Made by a program: the position numbers and the translations under genes
The notes under the pieces: generated by a model
Databases searched by the model: none
The model's input: the letters and a program-made list of their open reading frames with translations, nothing else
What the model was told of the DNA's origin: nothing
Virus record (IMG/VR): IMGVR_UViG_3300003322_000435
Span: 1 to 40,396 of that record
Reading direction: 5' to 3' (one strand)
DNA length: 40,396 bases
Origin: a virus
Shown here: positions 6,193 to 15,483 of the stretch, one piece after another
Numbering within the stretch: the first letter of the stretch is position 1
Layout of the letters: each line of letters starts with the position of its first letter

Positions 6193-6556
6193 TTGCGGAC
6201 TCCTTGGTGATCGGGAAACGGGCGTCGGCCCAGGCGCTGAACTTGGCCTCGGCTCGGAACAGTGCGCGCGAGCCCATGTGCGATGCGATACCGACCAGGG
6301 CCGGCGCGAGGTCAGGGTTAAACCCCTGCCACTGGCAAAGCTTGAAGGTGATGATCCCGACCAGGGCTGACGTGGCCAGCTCGCCGATGAACTCGGTGAA
6401 GTTCCAGGCGCGCACGTGGCCGGCCTTGAGTTTCTGGTAGAAGGACACGAAGCCACCGAGCAGGGATAAGCCGACGACCCATGCCCAGGTGAGAATTCCC
6501 GCCAGGTCGGAAATGACGGGCGGCGGCGTTTTGTCGATCATGTTTTGGACTTTCAT
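6179..6556 (-). CDS. LydA-like phage holin (superfamily III type)
   Basis: 125 aa with about three hydrophobic segments: LAGILTWAWVVGLSLLGGFV (19-38), GELATSALVGIITFKLCQW and LAPALVGIASHMGSRALF. The latter two match the characteristic ELxTSAxxGxxTF...ALVGIAxHMGSRAL pattern of LydA/holin 3 family proteins. It forms the inner-membrane lesion that frees the endolysin at lysis. It is the first gene of the lysis cassette, directly after the tailspike gene, and overlaps the next membrane protein by 14 bases. Confidence 0.8.
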   Translation of the reverse strand: MKVQNMIDKTPPPVISDLAGILTWAWVVGLSLLGGFVSFYQKLKAGHVRAWNFTEFIGELATSALVGIITFKLCQWQGFNPDLAPALVGIASHMGSRALFRAEAKFSAWADARFPITKESANVPD

Positions 6557-6583
6557 GGTTACGAAGTTCTTTTTTGGAAATGC

Positions 6584-8512
6584 TTAGCCCTGCTGCCCCA
6601 GGAACTTCGCCTGAAAGCGCGTGAGCGATTGCCCTGAGCTGATAGTCGTTGGAACCGTCGAATAGACCCGGACCTTGAATCGTGTTCCGACGCCGTTCAC
6701 TGGCATGATTACCGAGGCGTGCACAGTGGTCGCCGGGTCGGCCGATCCCGCGCGCGTGTCGTCGTACAGCACGGTGAACGTGCCAGTGTCCAGGTCATAC
6801 AAGTCGACGTAGTACCGCCCCGGTGACACGGGCGCCTTGAACGTGACCGAGACAGACAACTCGACGAGGCCGGGCACCTGCGGGAAGTAGCTGCGCTCTG
6901 TGCTTGGCAAATAGACCCAGCCAGGCTGCGCGATGAACGAGTCGAAATCGATGTAGGTAAAGTTCGTGGCCGGGATGGCTGTTTCGGCGGTCGGGTAAGC
7001 CAGATACAGGCCGGGCACCGTCTCGTACGTCCGAAGGCGTCGATTCTTGTCGATGGGCTTCACGTCCTGCGCCATCGCCTGCAGGAAGGTCGCCGCGAGG
7101 TATTGCTCGCCCACCAGCGTTGGGTGCACCTCGGCCGGGTTGCTCGCAAGCCCATGCACCGCTGGGTCGTAGCCGCTCGACACGTCCACGAACATGATGT
7201 TTAGGCCGTCACGCGCCAGCTCCGCGCACACTTCGCGGTGAATCTTGTTGTACGCGTCCACCACGATGTCGCTGCTTAGCTCGTGCGAGTAGTCGAGCAT
7301 GCGCACGGCGTTGCCAGAGAACACGGCCGGCCCCGGGTAGTAGGTGTTCGCGCCGCCGTTGCCCGCGATATAGTCCAGGTAGAACTCGCCGCCGGATAAG
7401 TGCGTGATCTTGACGGTGTGTTGCTTCGTGCTCGACAGGTCGGCAAAGCGCAGTACGTCCGGACCGTACGTCGTTCCCTGCGACGACGGGCTCCAGGCGT
7501 TGTTGGTGAAGGTGCCGTAATCGCGGCCATCGATCTCGACACGGAACACCGCTGGCGTCGATGTGCTGCGGGTCTGGCCGATATAGACGGTGTCACCTTT
7601 CACGTACGTGAACGCGGTGGAACCAGGAGTGAGCGTAAATTTGCTTGTGCGCTTGTCCGCGTAGATGCCTCCGAGCACCGACCATGCGCCGGTGTAGATC
7701 ATAGCGGCCGAGTTGGCGAGGACCCTGGCATTCGCCGGCAGAGCCAGCCAGGTGAGCATGGCGCGCAGGACGCCGCGATACGTGGCCAGGCCGTTTGCCG
7801 AGTTCCCGTACACACGTCCGTCGTTGTAGCCGGTCATCGTGATGAAAACGTCGTCCGGTCCGGTCGGCGTGTTGTAGAAGTTGGAGCCCAGATCGATGGC
7901 CAAGCCGCCGGAGATCGCCTTGTTCGTGACGGGTAGTCCAGTCGCGCGCGAGATGAAGTTGATGTAGTTTTCGGTCGTGTAGCTGCCGCTCGCGTCCACG
8001 CCGAAGGTGTAGCTGTCGCCGAAAGCCGTAAGCTTGTTGCCGCGGAAGGTCAGCGCGCGCAGCTGGGCACCGACGGTCGTGACGGGCGCAGCGTCGCCTT
8101 GACTGTGACCCATGATGTCCGAGCCGGTGACGGCGTTCACTTCGCGGATATCTGTGGCGTTGCCGACGAGAGTCACGCCATCAGGCGTAGCCAGTTCCTC
8201 GCGAGTCGCCCCCTGGTGAACAACTACTTTCCCAGCAGCCATATCTGCCGCCACGTTCGTGGCAATATGGTCTTGGACTGCGACATAGCTGATCCCGGCG
8301 CTCGTGTACACATCCTTAATGGCATAGGCGGCGCCGGCGACAAACGCGCCCCGCACGTTGAAAGCGGTCAGGGAGTTGATGGCGCCGCGCAGCGTCGGCT
8401 TCACCCTCCCGGTACGGTCTACGGCCGTCAGCGCCTGCGAGGTGGCGACCTCTGCGATGTGGTCGAGATCCTTCTTTCCATTATTCAGATCATCGATATT
8501 GAGAGCCGGCAT
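6584..8512 (-). CDS. Tailspike/tail fibre with SGNH (GDSL) hydrolase domain
   Basis: 642 aa, RBS AAGGA. Residues 1-155 form the virion-binding head. They are followed by an SGNH hydrolase: block I FGDSYTFG (164-171, nucleophile Ser167), block II Gly (SGGLAID, 201-207), block III GYND (228-231, Asn230), block V EVHP (461-464, His463). A beta-rich insertion (about 285-400) splits the hydrolase, and a beta-rich domain follows to the C-terminus. The position three residues before the catalytic His, normally Asp, is Ala. Such spikes usually deacetylate or trim O-antigen or capsule during adsorption. The gene lies between tail tip and lysis genes and has a terminator just upstream. Confidence 0.82.
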   Translation of the reverse strand: MPALNIDDLNNGKKDLDHIAEVATSQALTAVDRTGRVKPTLRGAINSLTAFNVRGAFVAGAAYAIKDVYTSAGISYVAVQDHIATNVAADMAAGKVVVHQGATREELATPDGVTLVGNATDIREVNAVTGSDIMGHSQGDAAPVTTVGAQLRALTFRGNKLTAFGDSYTFGVDASGSYTTENYINFISRATGLPVTNKAISGGLAIDLGSNFYNTPTGPDDVFITMTGYNDGRVYGNSANGLATYRGVLRAMLTWLALPANARVLANSAAMIYTGAWSVLGGIYADKRTSKFTLTPGSTAFTYVKGDTVYIGQTRSTSTPAVFRVEIDGRDYGTFTNNAWSPSSQGTTYGPDVLRFADLSSTKQHTVKITHLSGGEFYLDYIAGNGGANTYYPGPAVFSGNAVRMLDYSHELSSDIVVDAYNKIHREVCAELARDGLNIMFVDVSSGYDPAVHGLASNPAEVHPTLVGEQYLAATFLQAMAQDVKPIDKNRRLRTYETVPGLYLAYPTAETAIPATNFTYIDFDSFIAQPGWVYLPSTERSYFPQVPGLVELSVSVTFKAPVSPGRYYVDLYDLDTGTFTVLYDDTRAGSADPATTVHASVIMPVNGVGTRFKVRVYSTVPTTISSGQSLTRFQAKFLGQQG

Positions 8513-8533
8513 GTCATTCCTTTTGTTTTGGAC

Positions 8534-8558
8534 AAAAAAAAGGCGCCCGAAGGCGCCT
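8534..8558 (-). terminator. Rho-independent terminator before the tailspike gene
   Basis: Minus strand: 7-bp stem AGGCGCC, TTCG loop, GGCGCCT and a run of eight T. It follows the stop of the 8573-8875 gene and precedes the spike gene. It may lower late transcription into the spike/lysis part or be over-run by the antiterminator. Confidence 0.85.
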
Positions 8559-8572
8559 GCTGCACTTTCTTA

Positions 8573-8875
8573 TTACGTACCTATTTCACAACCGATGAGC
8601 ACATCGCGGATGGCATTGAGCAGCGTGATCGCTGTCGCGAGGTCGCTGGCCGGAGGCGGCAGGGCCACCGCGCTTGTCTTGGCCGGAACGTAGCCCAGCG
8701 CATCCTTCACAGCCTGCGACGTCACCGCGGTCAAATCGATGACGTCACCCTCGTAGTCCTTGGAGAACAACTTGCGGTCGGCCAGGTTTACCGCAAGCCC
8801 ACCAACAATCACTTCCCCCGGCGCAGGAACGCGTCCGGCCACCACGCTATGCGGTACTTGCACTTGCTCGAACAT
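8573..8875 (-). CDS. Phage tail tip/fibre-associated protein (100 aa)
   Basis: Sequence VPAPGEVIVGGLAVNLADRKLFSKD resembles the short repeat found at the head of major-tropism-determinant-like tail proteins (statement that a value or property is assigned to a sample grid). It is followed by VKDALGYVPA, a segment common in phage tail fibre proteins. The rest is helical. It lies between the J-like hub and the tailspike, so it is probably a connector or fibre adaptor. The assignment is by position and these two local motifs only. Confidence 0.55.
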   Translation of the reverse strand: MFEQVQVPHSVVAGRVPAPGEVIVGGLAVNLADRKLFSKDYEGDVIDLTAVTSQAVKDALGYVPAKTSAVALPPPASDLATAITLLNAIRDVLIGCEIGT

Positions 8876-8889
8876 AATGTCGTTGCCTC

Positions 8890-11466
8890 TTAATTGATGA
8901 TTGCCGACTTCGGCGGCACCGGCAGTTTGTCGATCGCGTAGTAGTCGTCCGAGTAATTAATGGCCCGGACGGTCACATACTGTGGGTCCGACATGTCGAT
9001 CTCCTGCACCAGGTAGGCCTGGGCACCACGCGCGCTGTCAGCGGCAAAGCTGTAGATCGTGCGGATGCCGTCCTGCCCGTAGCTCGTCACGAGTTCCTCA
9101 CTCGGCAACGCCTGCAGGATGACTTGGTTGGGCGCGGCACCCGCTTGGCAGCCAATGCTCTGCAACGAGCCATCCCGACGCATGAGGACGATGCTGTGTT
9201 GTAGCCCAGCCGTGAACGCCACATCCCCACTTAGCGTCAACGCCAGCCCATCCTGCCCCACGATCTCCCCGTCGTAAGACTTGAACCGGGTGTTGTCGAC
9301 GATATCCACCCGCGCATTTGGAAGCAGCGATCGCGCGTCGTTTGTGGTCGTGGTCTCGATGGTGATCCGCTGGCCGAGCAGCTTCCGATACTCGCGATTG
9401 GCCCGTAGCCATGCCTGCGTGAACGACCGGATCCCGGCGATCTCGAATTTCTTCGCCTTGGTGTGCGACCCATCCAGGGGCAACGTAATCGTCTCCGACT
9501 GTCCGCTGTTTGGATCGGAATAGACGAACTCGACCCCGTCGTACTCTGAGTCCGAGGCAAACTTGCGGGTGATGCTCTCCGCCTTCGGCTTTTTATTCCG
9601 ATGCGTGAACAGGGCTGTACTGCTCTCTTGCAGGCGATCGAACGCAAGGCGGATCTTCCCGTTCTGCCGGTAGGCGACGCAGAAGCCCGCGTTGGCGATC
9701 ATCACGACCGTCTCCTCGAAGCTAGTGTTGTCCGAATCGAAGGTGTAATTGAACTGGCCGCACTCCAGACTCCACGCATCCAGCGCCTGTTGCACGCTCC
9801 AGATCTGGCGCATGTCGACCTCGCTCGCCAGGTCACGGCGCCCGATCTTAGGATCGATGGCCACCGCGGCGATGATGTCGACCAGTCTCGAGGTGGCGGC
9901 TATCGTGCCGGCCACGTGGCGGCCGTCGTCATCGAACGCCCCGGAAAACGTGGCGCCGTTGTAGACCGGCAGCTTGCGCGAGGCCAGGCAGTTCAGCTGC
10001 CGCGACTTCACGGCCGTCGCGCGCGCTGTAGCCTGCGTGACTGTGTGCACGGTGGTCTTATTTCCGAAATCGGATTTGATCATGGGCGACACGCTGTACA
10101 GGTCTGCCCACTTAATCTCGTCGACCACGGTCCCCTTGAACTCGAAGTCGAACGGAGTCGCCCGGAACATACGCACGCGGGCCGGACCGGTCCAGGCGGT
10201 CGCGTGCTCGACCGTCTCTGCTCGCTCGTCCTGCACCGCGCCCGACAACGAGCCGGCAACGGTTTCGACAACGCCTGTCGGCGACAGATCGGCGTGCAGC
10301 TGCTCGATCTCGATCGTGAAGTTCACGGTCGTGATCAGCTTGCCGTTGTCGTCCTTGAACATCCCGTTTTGAGCAATCACGTTGCACCACACCTCGGTGC
10401 GATCCGACGCCGGCAGCGTCACCCAGTCGGTGATGTGCGTGGCGCCGGCAATGGTGATCGTTGCCGCCAATTCTGTCGGCGCCGCCCAGCTCGAGGTGGT
10501 CAGTACGATCTCGCCGTCATCGACCGTTGCAACTGTGTAGGTGCCCGTATAGTTGTACGGTCCGCCGACAACGGTCTCGCCGACTTTGGAGCCGTCGAAG
10601 TCAAGGCCGAGGAACGTCGTCGAGTTGAAGCCGGCCATATCGACCGTGATCTGGTCACCTGGCTCGAGGACCGAGTTGAAGTTCGGCTTCTTGTCGACCT
10701 GTGTGATCTTGTCGCCACCCGCCGCAGGCGTGAACTTGTAGTTTGCACCGGCTGACAGCTGCACCTGGTTGATGGCCTTCAGCGTGATGCCGTCGACCTC
10801 GATCGCGCGCCTGGCGGTCACGATGCCGTCGACGATCGGTTCGCCGATCTGCAGCACCGGCGCACCACTGTTCGGCGACGTGAACGGGTCGTAGAAGGCT
10901 GCGCTGGCGCCATTAATGTCGGCGATCAGCGTGTCACCGTCGCGCACCTCGTCGATGTCGTAGTAGCCGCGGCCGATGCAGTAATAGCCGTACTCGAACT
11001 TCGAGTGCTGGATGTACTTGTTATAGGTCGGCATCATCAGCGACGGGATCGACTTGACCGTGCCGTAGATGTCCTCGACGCGCTCGAGCAGCCGTACCTT
11101 GTTCTCGCGGTTGCCGAGTGCGTTATTCGGGCTCTGCTGGGTCCGGTTCACGTTGCTGGGCATGACCGGCTTTGGCATCAGCACGATCGCCGCCACGGCG
11201 ATGATCGCCGAGATGATGGCAATCACCGCGTAGTACTGTGCACCCGGGCTTTGCAGCACCACATACTCGGCACAGTCACCAGCAAGGATGGCCTGGACAT
11301 CGCGGCTGATCTCGTTCTCGGCGCAAGGTTCGCCCCGGAAGATCTGAACAGTAACGTCCGGTGCCGAGCCGTAGTGGTCCAGCAGCCATTGCGCCAGGCT
11401 CTCGACTTCGAACACCTGAGGCACCGCCGGCGCGAAAGGGGAATCGTATAAGCGGATGCGGATCAT
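8890..11466 (-). CDS. Tail tip central hub (J/TipJ-like)
   Basis: 858 aa, the largest tail-tip protein, in the position of lambda gpJ (after the NlpC/P60 protein, before fibres). The N-terminal part has the PFAPAVPQVFEVES...LAQWLLDHYG ubiquitin-like region and a hydrophobic stretch (79-97, VIAIISAIIAVAAIVLM). It continues with NALGNRENKVRLLERVEDIYG, a signature seen in J-like hub proteins. The middle and C-terminal parts are beta-rich (baseplate hub and FNIII-like) and end in VTVRAINYSDDYYAID. It should form the trimer at the tail end that contacts the receptor and closes the tube. The start overlaps the upstream stop. Confidence 0.75.
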   Translation of the reverse strand: MIRIRLYDSPFAPAVPQVFEVESLAQWLLDHYGSAPDVTVQIFRGEPCAENEISRDVQAILAGDCAEYVVLQSPGAQYYAVIAIISAIIAVAAIVLMPKPVMPSNVNRTQQSPNNALGNRENKVRLLERVEDIYGTVKSIPSLMMPTYNKYIQHSKFEYGYYCIGRGYYDIDEVRDGDTLIADINGASAAFYDPFTSPNSGAPVLQIGEPIVDGIVTARRAIEVDGITLKAINQVQLSAGANYKFTPAAGGDKITQVDKKPNFNSVLEPGDQITVDMAGFNSTTFLGLDFDGSKVGETVVGGPYNYTGTYTVATVDDGEIVLTTSSWAAPTELAATITIAGATHITDWVTLPASDRTEVWCNVIAQNGMFKDDNGKLITTVNFTIEIEQLHADLSPTGVVETVAGSLSGAVQDERAETVEHATAWTGPARVRMFRATPFDFEFKGTVVDEIKWADLYSVSPMIKSDFGNKTTVHTVTQATARATAVKSRQLNCLASRKLPVYNGATFSGAFDDDGRHVAGTIAATSRLVDIIAAVAIDPKIGRRDLASEVDMRQIWSVQQALDAWSLECGQFNYTFDSDNTSFEETVVMIANAGFCVAYRQNGKIRLAFDRLQESSTALFTHRNKKPKAESITRKFASDSEYDGVEFVYSDPNSGQSETITLPLDGSHTKAKKFEIAGIRSFTQAWLRANREYRKLLGQRITIETTTTNDARSLLPNARVDIVDNTRFKSYDGEIVGQDGLALTLSGDVAFTAGLQHSIVLMRRDGSLQSIGCQAGAAPNQVILQALPSEELVTSYGQDGIRTIYSFAADSARGAQAYLVQEIDMSDPQYVTVRAINYSDDYYAIDKLPVPPKSAIIN

Positions 11467-11834
11467 GCTGCGCGCGCCCAGAATTCGATCACCTCGTAGG
11501 CATCGCGGATTACCGACATCTCTTCATAGCGGTTGCCGGCATCGAGCGCGTGCAGCACCTTCCCCTGGTAGAACACGCCGCAGTGATGCAGTCCCGTCGA
11601 TGGCGTCTTACCCATCAGGATGATGCAGTAGTCGGCCGGCTCCGCGACCTGGGCGAAGCCCTCGGGCGACTTGTGCAGGGCGATGCGGAAGGCGCCGGCG
11701 ATCGCGCGGATCGAGGTGTTGATGGTCTTGTAATCCGTGACCGGCAGGGCCAGCTCGGAAGTGTAGACGTCTGCAACCAGCTGCCAGCAAGGCGGCGTGT
11801 CGTATTGCTTGGCCAGGTAGGCGTTGATATTCAT
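11463..11834 (-). CDS. NlpC/P60-like tail assembly peptidase (lambda K-like)
   Basis: 123 aa. It shows the catalytic Cys16 in PCWQLVADVY, the His in GLHHCGVFYQGKVLHAL (His83/84, with His95 following) and the overall size of phage NlpC/P60 domains. In lambda the K protein of this family is part of the tail tip complex and may open peptidoglycan during DNA entry. The gene overlaps the hub gene downstream (4 bp) and abuts the DUF1833 gene upstream, as is standard for the tail-tip block. Confidence 0.8.
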   Translation of the reverse strand: MNINAYLAKQYDTPPCWQLVADVYTSELALPVTDYKTINTSIRAIAGAFRIALHKSPEGFAQVAEPADYCIILMGKTPSTGLHHCGVFYQGKVLHALDAGNRYEEMSVIRDAYEVIEFWARAA

Positions 11835-12340
11835 TACAGGAATCCTCTCAACATCGGGATGTCTTTCGGTGCGTAGAGTTCACCGGTGCGGCTCATGTTC
11901 AGGCGCGGCGACACGGCGCTGATGCTGGCCGCCCCGAGCGCGTACGAAATGCTCTCGGCCTGCAGCACCGCCGTGGCCTGCGCCGTGGTCAGGTCATCAC
12001 TAAGGTACTCGCGGTACACGACCTTGATCTTCTCGGTCGTGTCGACCGGGATCAGGTCCAGCTGTTCGCGGAACTCGTCCTCGATGTCGACCAGGCCGAT
12101 CCGGATGTCGAACTTCTGGTCCAGATGACCTTCGTTGCCGGCCAACTTGATCTCGATGTTGCAGGGATCCATGTCGACCAGCACGCCGTCGGCAACGGTC
12201 TGGCCGGCGTATGGCTCGCGCCAGAGGTGGTAGGTCTTGCTCATGGCCGAGTGGCTGACCTGCAGCGTTGCAATCGTCCAGATCGCCTGCGGCGACGAGG
12301 CGAGGAACTGCCGCAGGCGTGTTTCAAGGTCTAGGCTCAT
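11834..12340 (-). CDS. DUF1833 family tail protein
   Basis: 168 aa. The motifs WTIATLQVSHSAMSKTYHLWREP near the start and the DIRIGLVDIEDEFREQLD segment match DUF1833 proteins of lambda-like tail-tip operons (the position of lambda gpL). It probably links the tail tube end to the hub. The stop shares a base with the next gene start and the start overlaps the previous stop. Confidence 0.75.
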   Translation of the reverse strand: MSLDLETRLRQFLASSPQAIWTIATLQVSHSAMSKTYHLWREPYAGQTVADGVLVDMDPCNIEIKLAGNEGHLDQKFDIRIGLVDIEDEFREQLDLIPVDTTEKIKVVYREYLSDDLTTAQATAVLQAESISYALGAASISAVSPRLNMSRTGELYAPKDIPMLRGFL

Positions 12341-12831
12341 CAGAAGTCCAGTGCGTTGGTGTCGACCAGGGCGAAGGTCGCCAGGCGCTGCAGCAGTCCG
12401 TTGGATCCGGCACCGTAGGCGTTGTAAAGGTCGACCATGCCGGCGGCGTCCGCCGCGGTCATCTCGTAGACCTTGTTCTCGGCCTCGACGACGAAGGACA
12501 CGACGATGGCGGTGCCGCCCGTGCGCGCGGCCGAATACGAGCCGGGCATGATGTTCACGGGGTGCGGCTCGGGCCCGAAGCCGGAGTCGAGCCGCATGTC
12601 GAAGGTGATCGCGCCCTTTTTAATGATGTGGTGGTAGAAGGCCGTCCACACCGAGAACTTGAGTGCGTCGAGGATCAGCGTCACCTGGTAGCGCTGCGGC
12701 CCCCGGTCCCAGTCCAGGCCGAAGCGCGCGGCGCCGCCGGCGACTTCGGTGCGTAGCACGCCGCCCGGGTCGTCCATCGAGTACGTTGAAACGGTCGGCG
12801 TGAAACCGTTCGGCATCACTGGATTCGTCAT
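12340..12831 (-). CDS. Minor tail protein (position of lambda gpM)
   Basis: 163 aa, start ATG 12831 overlapping the tape measure stop. The sequence GGAARFGLDWDRGPQRYQVTLILDALKFSVWTAFYHH and the ITFDMRLDSGFGPEPHPVNIMPGSY segment look like a beta-barrel distal-tail protein. Placement between tape measure and DUF1833 protein fits a distal tail/M-like role. The family name is not certain. Confidence 0.6.
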   Translation of the reverse strand: MTNPVMPNGFTPTVSTYSMDDPGGVLRTEVAGGAARFGLDWDRGPQRYQVTLILDALKFSVWTAFYHHIIKKGAITFDMRLDSGFGPEPHPVNIMPGSYSAARTGGTAIVVSFVVEAENKVYEMTAADAAGMVDLYNAYGAGSNGLLQRLATFALVDTNALDF

Positions 12832-15401
12832 GAGCGGGACCTCGGCACGGAGTAGTTACGGTTCATTGCGCGCGACGTGCGGCTATTCGGGTCGGCCAGC
12901 GAGGACGCCGTGGCGTTCACGGCCTCCTCAATGATCAAAGCCCGCTCGGTAGCGGAGATGCGCTGCTCGGTGACGTTCCCGATCGGCGTCCGGGTGTTGT
13001 TCACGATGGTCAGCTTCATGTCGCCGCCACCGCCCCCGATCTTGTCGTTCGGGATGATGGTGCCGTGGGTGGGCGGCCGGAAGATTTCCGGCCCCTTCTC
13101 GCCGACCAGGAAGGCGCCGCCATCCCATACCGATCCGCCCTTCTCACGTGCGCCAGCGATCGCCGTGCCCGCAACCAGGCCAGCTGATGCATAACCCATT
13201 ACCCGGGTGATCGTCGCGTAGGCTTCACCAGCCGCCACGCCCGCTGCCAAGATCGCCGGGCCGGCCGGGCCCGACACCGCGGCCGTCGCGCCTGCAGCGG
13301 CAATCATCCCGGCCTGCGCCGCAGCTGCAGCAACCTCCGTGTTCACTATGATCGTCGCGACCTGTATGGCCTTCTGGGCGTAGAACATCGCCTTACCGAG
13401 CGCCGTCTGCTCCAGGCCCGCCGCTTTGATCGCGTCGTACAGCTGTCCAGCGGACGATTCTGCGATGCCGAGCAGGTTTTGCGCGGATGACAGCTGCATG
13501 TTCGTCATCGCCTCGTTATGCCGGCGGTTCTCGAGCTCGATGAGACGGTTGCCCTCGATGGTGTTGGCGAGAGACTCGTCCTGGAATGACTTCAGGTCCT
13601 TCAGCCGGTTTGCGTGCAGCTTCTGCTCGGCCTCGGCCGGCGTCTGTAACTGCTCCGCGATCTGGCTTCCGGCGCCTTGGTTCATGGCACTGCTGACCTT
13701 TTGCGCGTGGTCTGCAGCATCCTTCCGGAACTTCGCGATCGATTCCTCGGTGATCGTCCCCTTCTCTTTCGCCTGCCTGATCTTCTCCTCGATATCCAGC
13801 TCAAGGCGCCGTGCCTCTGTGAGCTTTGCTACCTCGAGCGCCGACTTCCCATACAAGTCATTTGTAAACCTCAGCTGGCTTTCCGCCTGGTCCTGCTCCC
13901 GGTTCCAGTCCTGCATCGACTTGTTCAACCCGGACTGTGCGGCCGACATGCTCAGTGTCTGCATTTCCAACGCACGGGTCGCGTCCATGCGGGCCTTGTC
14001 CCGCAGCGCGACCTTCTCGGCGATCTGGTTCGCAATCTCAGCCTTGTCGGCATCCTTGCCTGCTGCCGCCCGGGCTTTCTGCAGTGCCGAGATCTCCACG
14101 TCGTACGCACGAACCGAAGCGTCCCGGGCCTGCTCGATCGCGGCAATCTTGTACTGTGCATACGTCTGCACATCCACGATGTCCTGGGCACGCAGCTCCT
14201 GCATGAACTGGTCCTGGAAGGCGGCTGTATCGCGCTCCTGGGCGTAGGCGACCTCGATCGCCTTGATCTTGCCCTCCAGCAGGGCCTTGGTCGGGTCGTC
14301 GCCCTTCGCGCGCAAGGTCGGTGCGCGGGGCTTGGGCTTATTGGCATCGTCGGCCACATCCGGGGCCGGGACCACCGCAGGCTGCGGCGTGTGGTCGAGG
14401 ACCTTGTCGATGAACGCCTGGTGCTCCTTGGCCGCCTTCTCGGCATCGGCCTTCATGGCGTCGCCGATCACGTTGAAGCCCCTGATGTCACCATGTGCCA
14501 GCGCAGCGAGCTGGGCCGCGATGCCCCCAATCTCGGTGCCGACAGCCTTGAAGGTGAAGGCAACTTCCGATCCGACGACAACAAACGTTTCAAGGACCGT
14601 GCGAACTACCGCACCGGCCAGAGAGAACTTGTTCGAGCTTTCCGCGGCGCCGAGCATCTCATCGGCCATTGTCTGCAGGACCGGAAGCACAGCCGACGAA
14701 ATCGAGTTGGCGAAGCCCTTCTGTTGGACCGTAAGCTTGCCCATCGTGTCGTTGAAATTGTCCGATGCGGCGGCCAGTTCATCCGTCACGCCGCTGTACT
14801 GCTTGGCGTAGGCGATGTTCTCACGCAGCGCGTCACCACCATCGTTCAGCAGCGGGATCATGTCGGCGCCGGCCTTGCCGAAGATGCGCAGTGCAATCGC
14901 CGACTTCTCCGGGCCGTCGGCGTAATCCTTGAACTTGTCCGCAACCTCGGCAATGACGACGTCGGCGGTCTTCAGATTGCCTTGCACATCGCGGACCGAG
15001 ATTCCCAGCTTGGAGTACGCCTCGATCATGTCCTTGTTGCCGCCCGCAGCCTCGGCGACGGACTTGTTCACCTTGCCCGCAGCTGCCGACACGCTTTCCA
15101 GGTTACCGCCGGCCTGGCCAGCCGCAAAACCGAGGCCATTCAGCGTTTGAACCGCGACGCCGGTTTTCTGGGACATATCGCGCAACTCGTCGGCCGCGTC
15201 GATCGAGCCCTTGATCAGTTCCGCAAACGCGCCGACTGTCAACCCGACACCAAGAAATTCGAGAGCCTTTTTCCCGGTCTCGATCGCACCCTCGACACGC
15301 TTCATGGCGTCCTCGGTTTCCTTACCCGATTTTTTCATGTCGCTGAGGTACTTCGAGATGTTTGCCTCAAGCGTGACAACGAGCGATCCGAGGTTTGCCA
15401 T
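12828..15401 (-). CDS. Tail tape measure protein
   Basis: About 857 aa from ATG 15401; a TTG four codons upstream is possible but less likely. The N-terminal region (SLVVTLEANISKYLSDMKKS) and the TGVAVQTLNGLGFAAGQAGG segment are typical of tape measure proteins. A long helical, coiled-coil body rich in Ala, Lys, Glu and Gln follows (about 360-620). The hydrophobic VATIIVNTEVAAAAAQAGM...AGPAILAAGVAAGEA stretch comes near 690-740. The C-terminus carries WDGGAFLVGEKGPEIF, common in lambda-like tape measures. It sets the tail length and enters the host membrane during ejection. It is preceded by the lipoprotein gene and its terminator. Confidence 0.88.
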   Translation of the reverse strand: MANLGSLVVTLEANISKYLSDMKKSGKETEDAMKRVEGAIETGKKALEFLGVGLTVGAFAELIKGSIDAADELRDMSQKTGVAVQTLNGLGFAAGQAGGNLESVSAAAGKVNKSVAEAAGGNKDMIEAYSKLGISVRDVQGNLKTADVVIAEVADKFKDYADGPEKSAIALRIFGKAGADMIPLLNDGGDALRENIAYAKQYSGVTDELAAASDNFNDTMGKLTVQQKGFANSISSAVLPVLQTMADEMLGAAESSNKFSLAGAVVRTVLETFVVVGSEVAFTFKAVGTEIGGIAAQLAALAHGDIRGFNVIGDAMKADAEKAAKEHQAFIDKVLDHTPQPAVVPAPDVADDANKPKPRAPTLRAKGDDPTKALLEGKIKAIEVAYAQERDTAAFQDQFMQELRAQDIVDVQTYAQYKIAAIEQARDASVRAYDVEISALQKARAAAGKDADKAEIANQIAEKVALRDKARMDATRALEMQTLSMSAAQSGLNKSMQDWNREQDQAESQLRFTNDLYGKSALEVAKLTEARRLELDIEEKIRQAKEKGTITEESIAKFRKDAADHAQKVSSAMNQGAGSQIAEQLQTPAEAEQKLHANRLKDLKSFQDESLANTIEGNRLIELENRRHNEAMTNMQLSSAQNLLGIAESSAGQLYDAIKAAGLEQTALGKAMFYAQKAIQVATIIVNTEVAAAAAQAGMIAAAGATAAVSGPAGPAILAAGVAAGEAYATITRVMGYASAGLVAGTAIAGAREKGGSVWDGGAFLVGEKGPEIFRPPTHGTIIPNDKIGGGGGDMKLTIVNNTRTPIGNVTEQRISATERALIIEEAVNATASSLADPNSRTSRAMNRNYSVPRSRS

Positions 15402-15415
15402 TCTTTTTTCCAAAT

Positions 15416-15440
15416 AAAAAAAGCTCGCCGAAGCGAGCTC
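15416..15440 (-). terminator. Rho-independent terminator after the lipoprotein gene
   Basis: Minus strand stem AGCTCGC / GCGAGCT around a TTCG loop, followed by seven T. It lies between the lipoprotein stop and the tape measure start, as expected for a separately expressed moron. Confidence 0.85.
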
Positions 15441-15483
15441 GATACAGCCGAGGTACGGTGCGCGCGCCGCGCGCTGACGCTGA

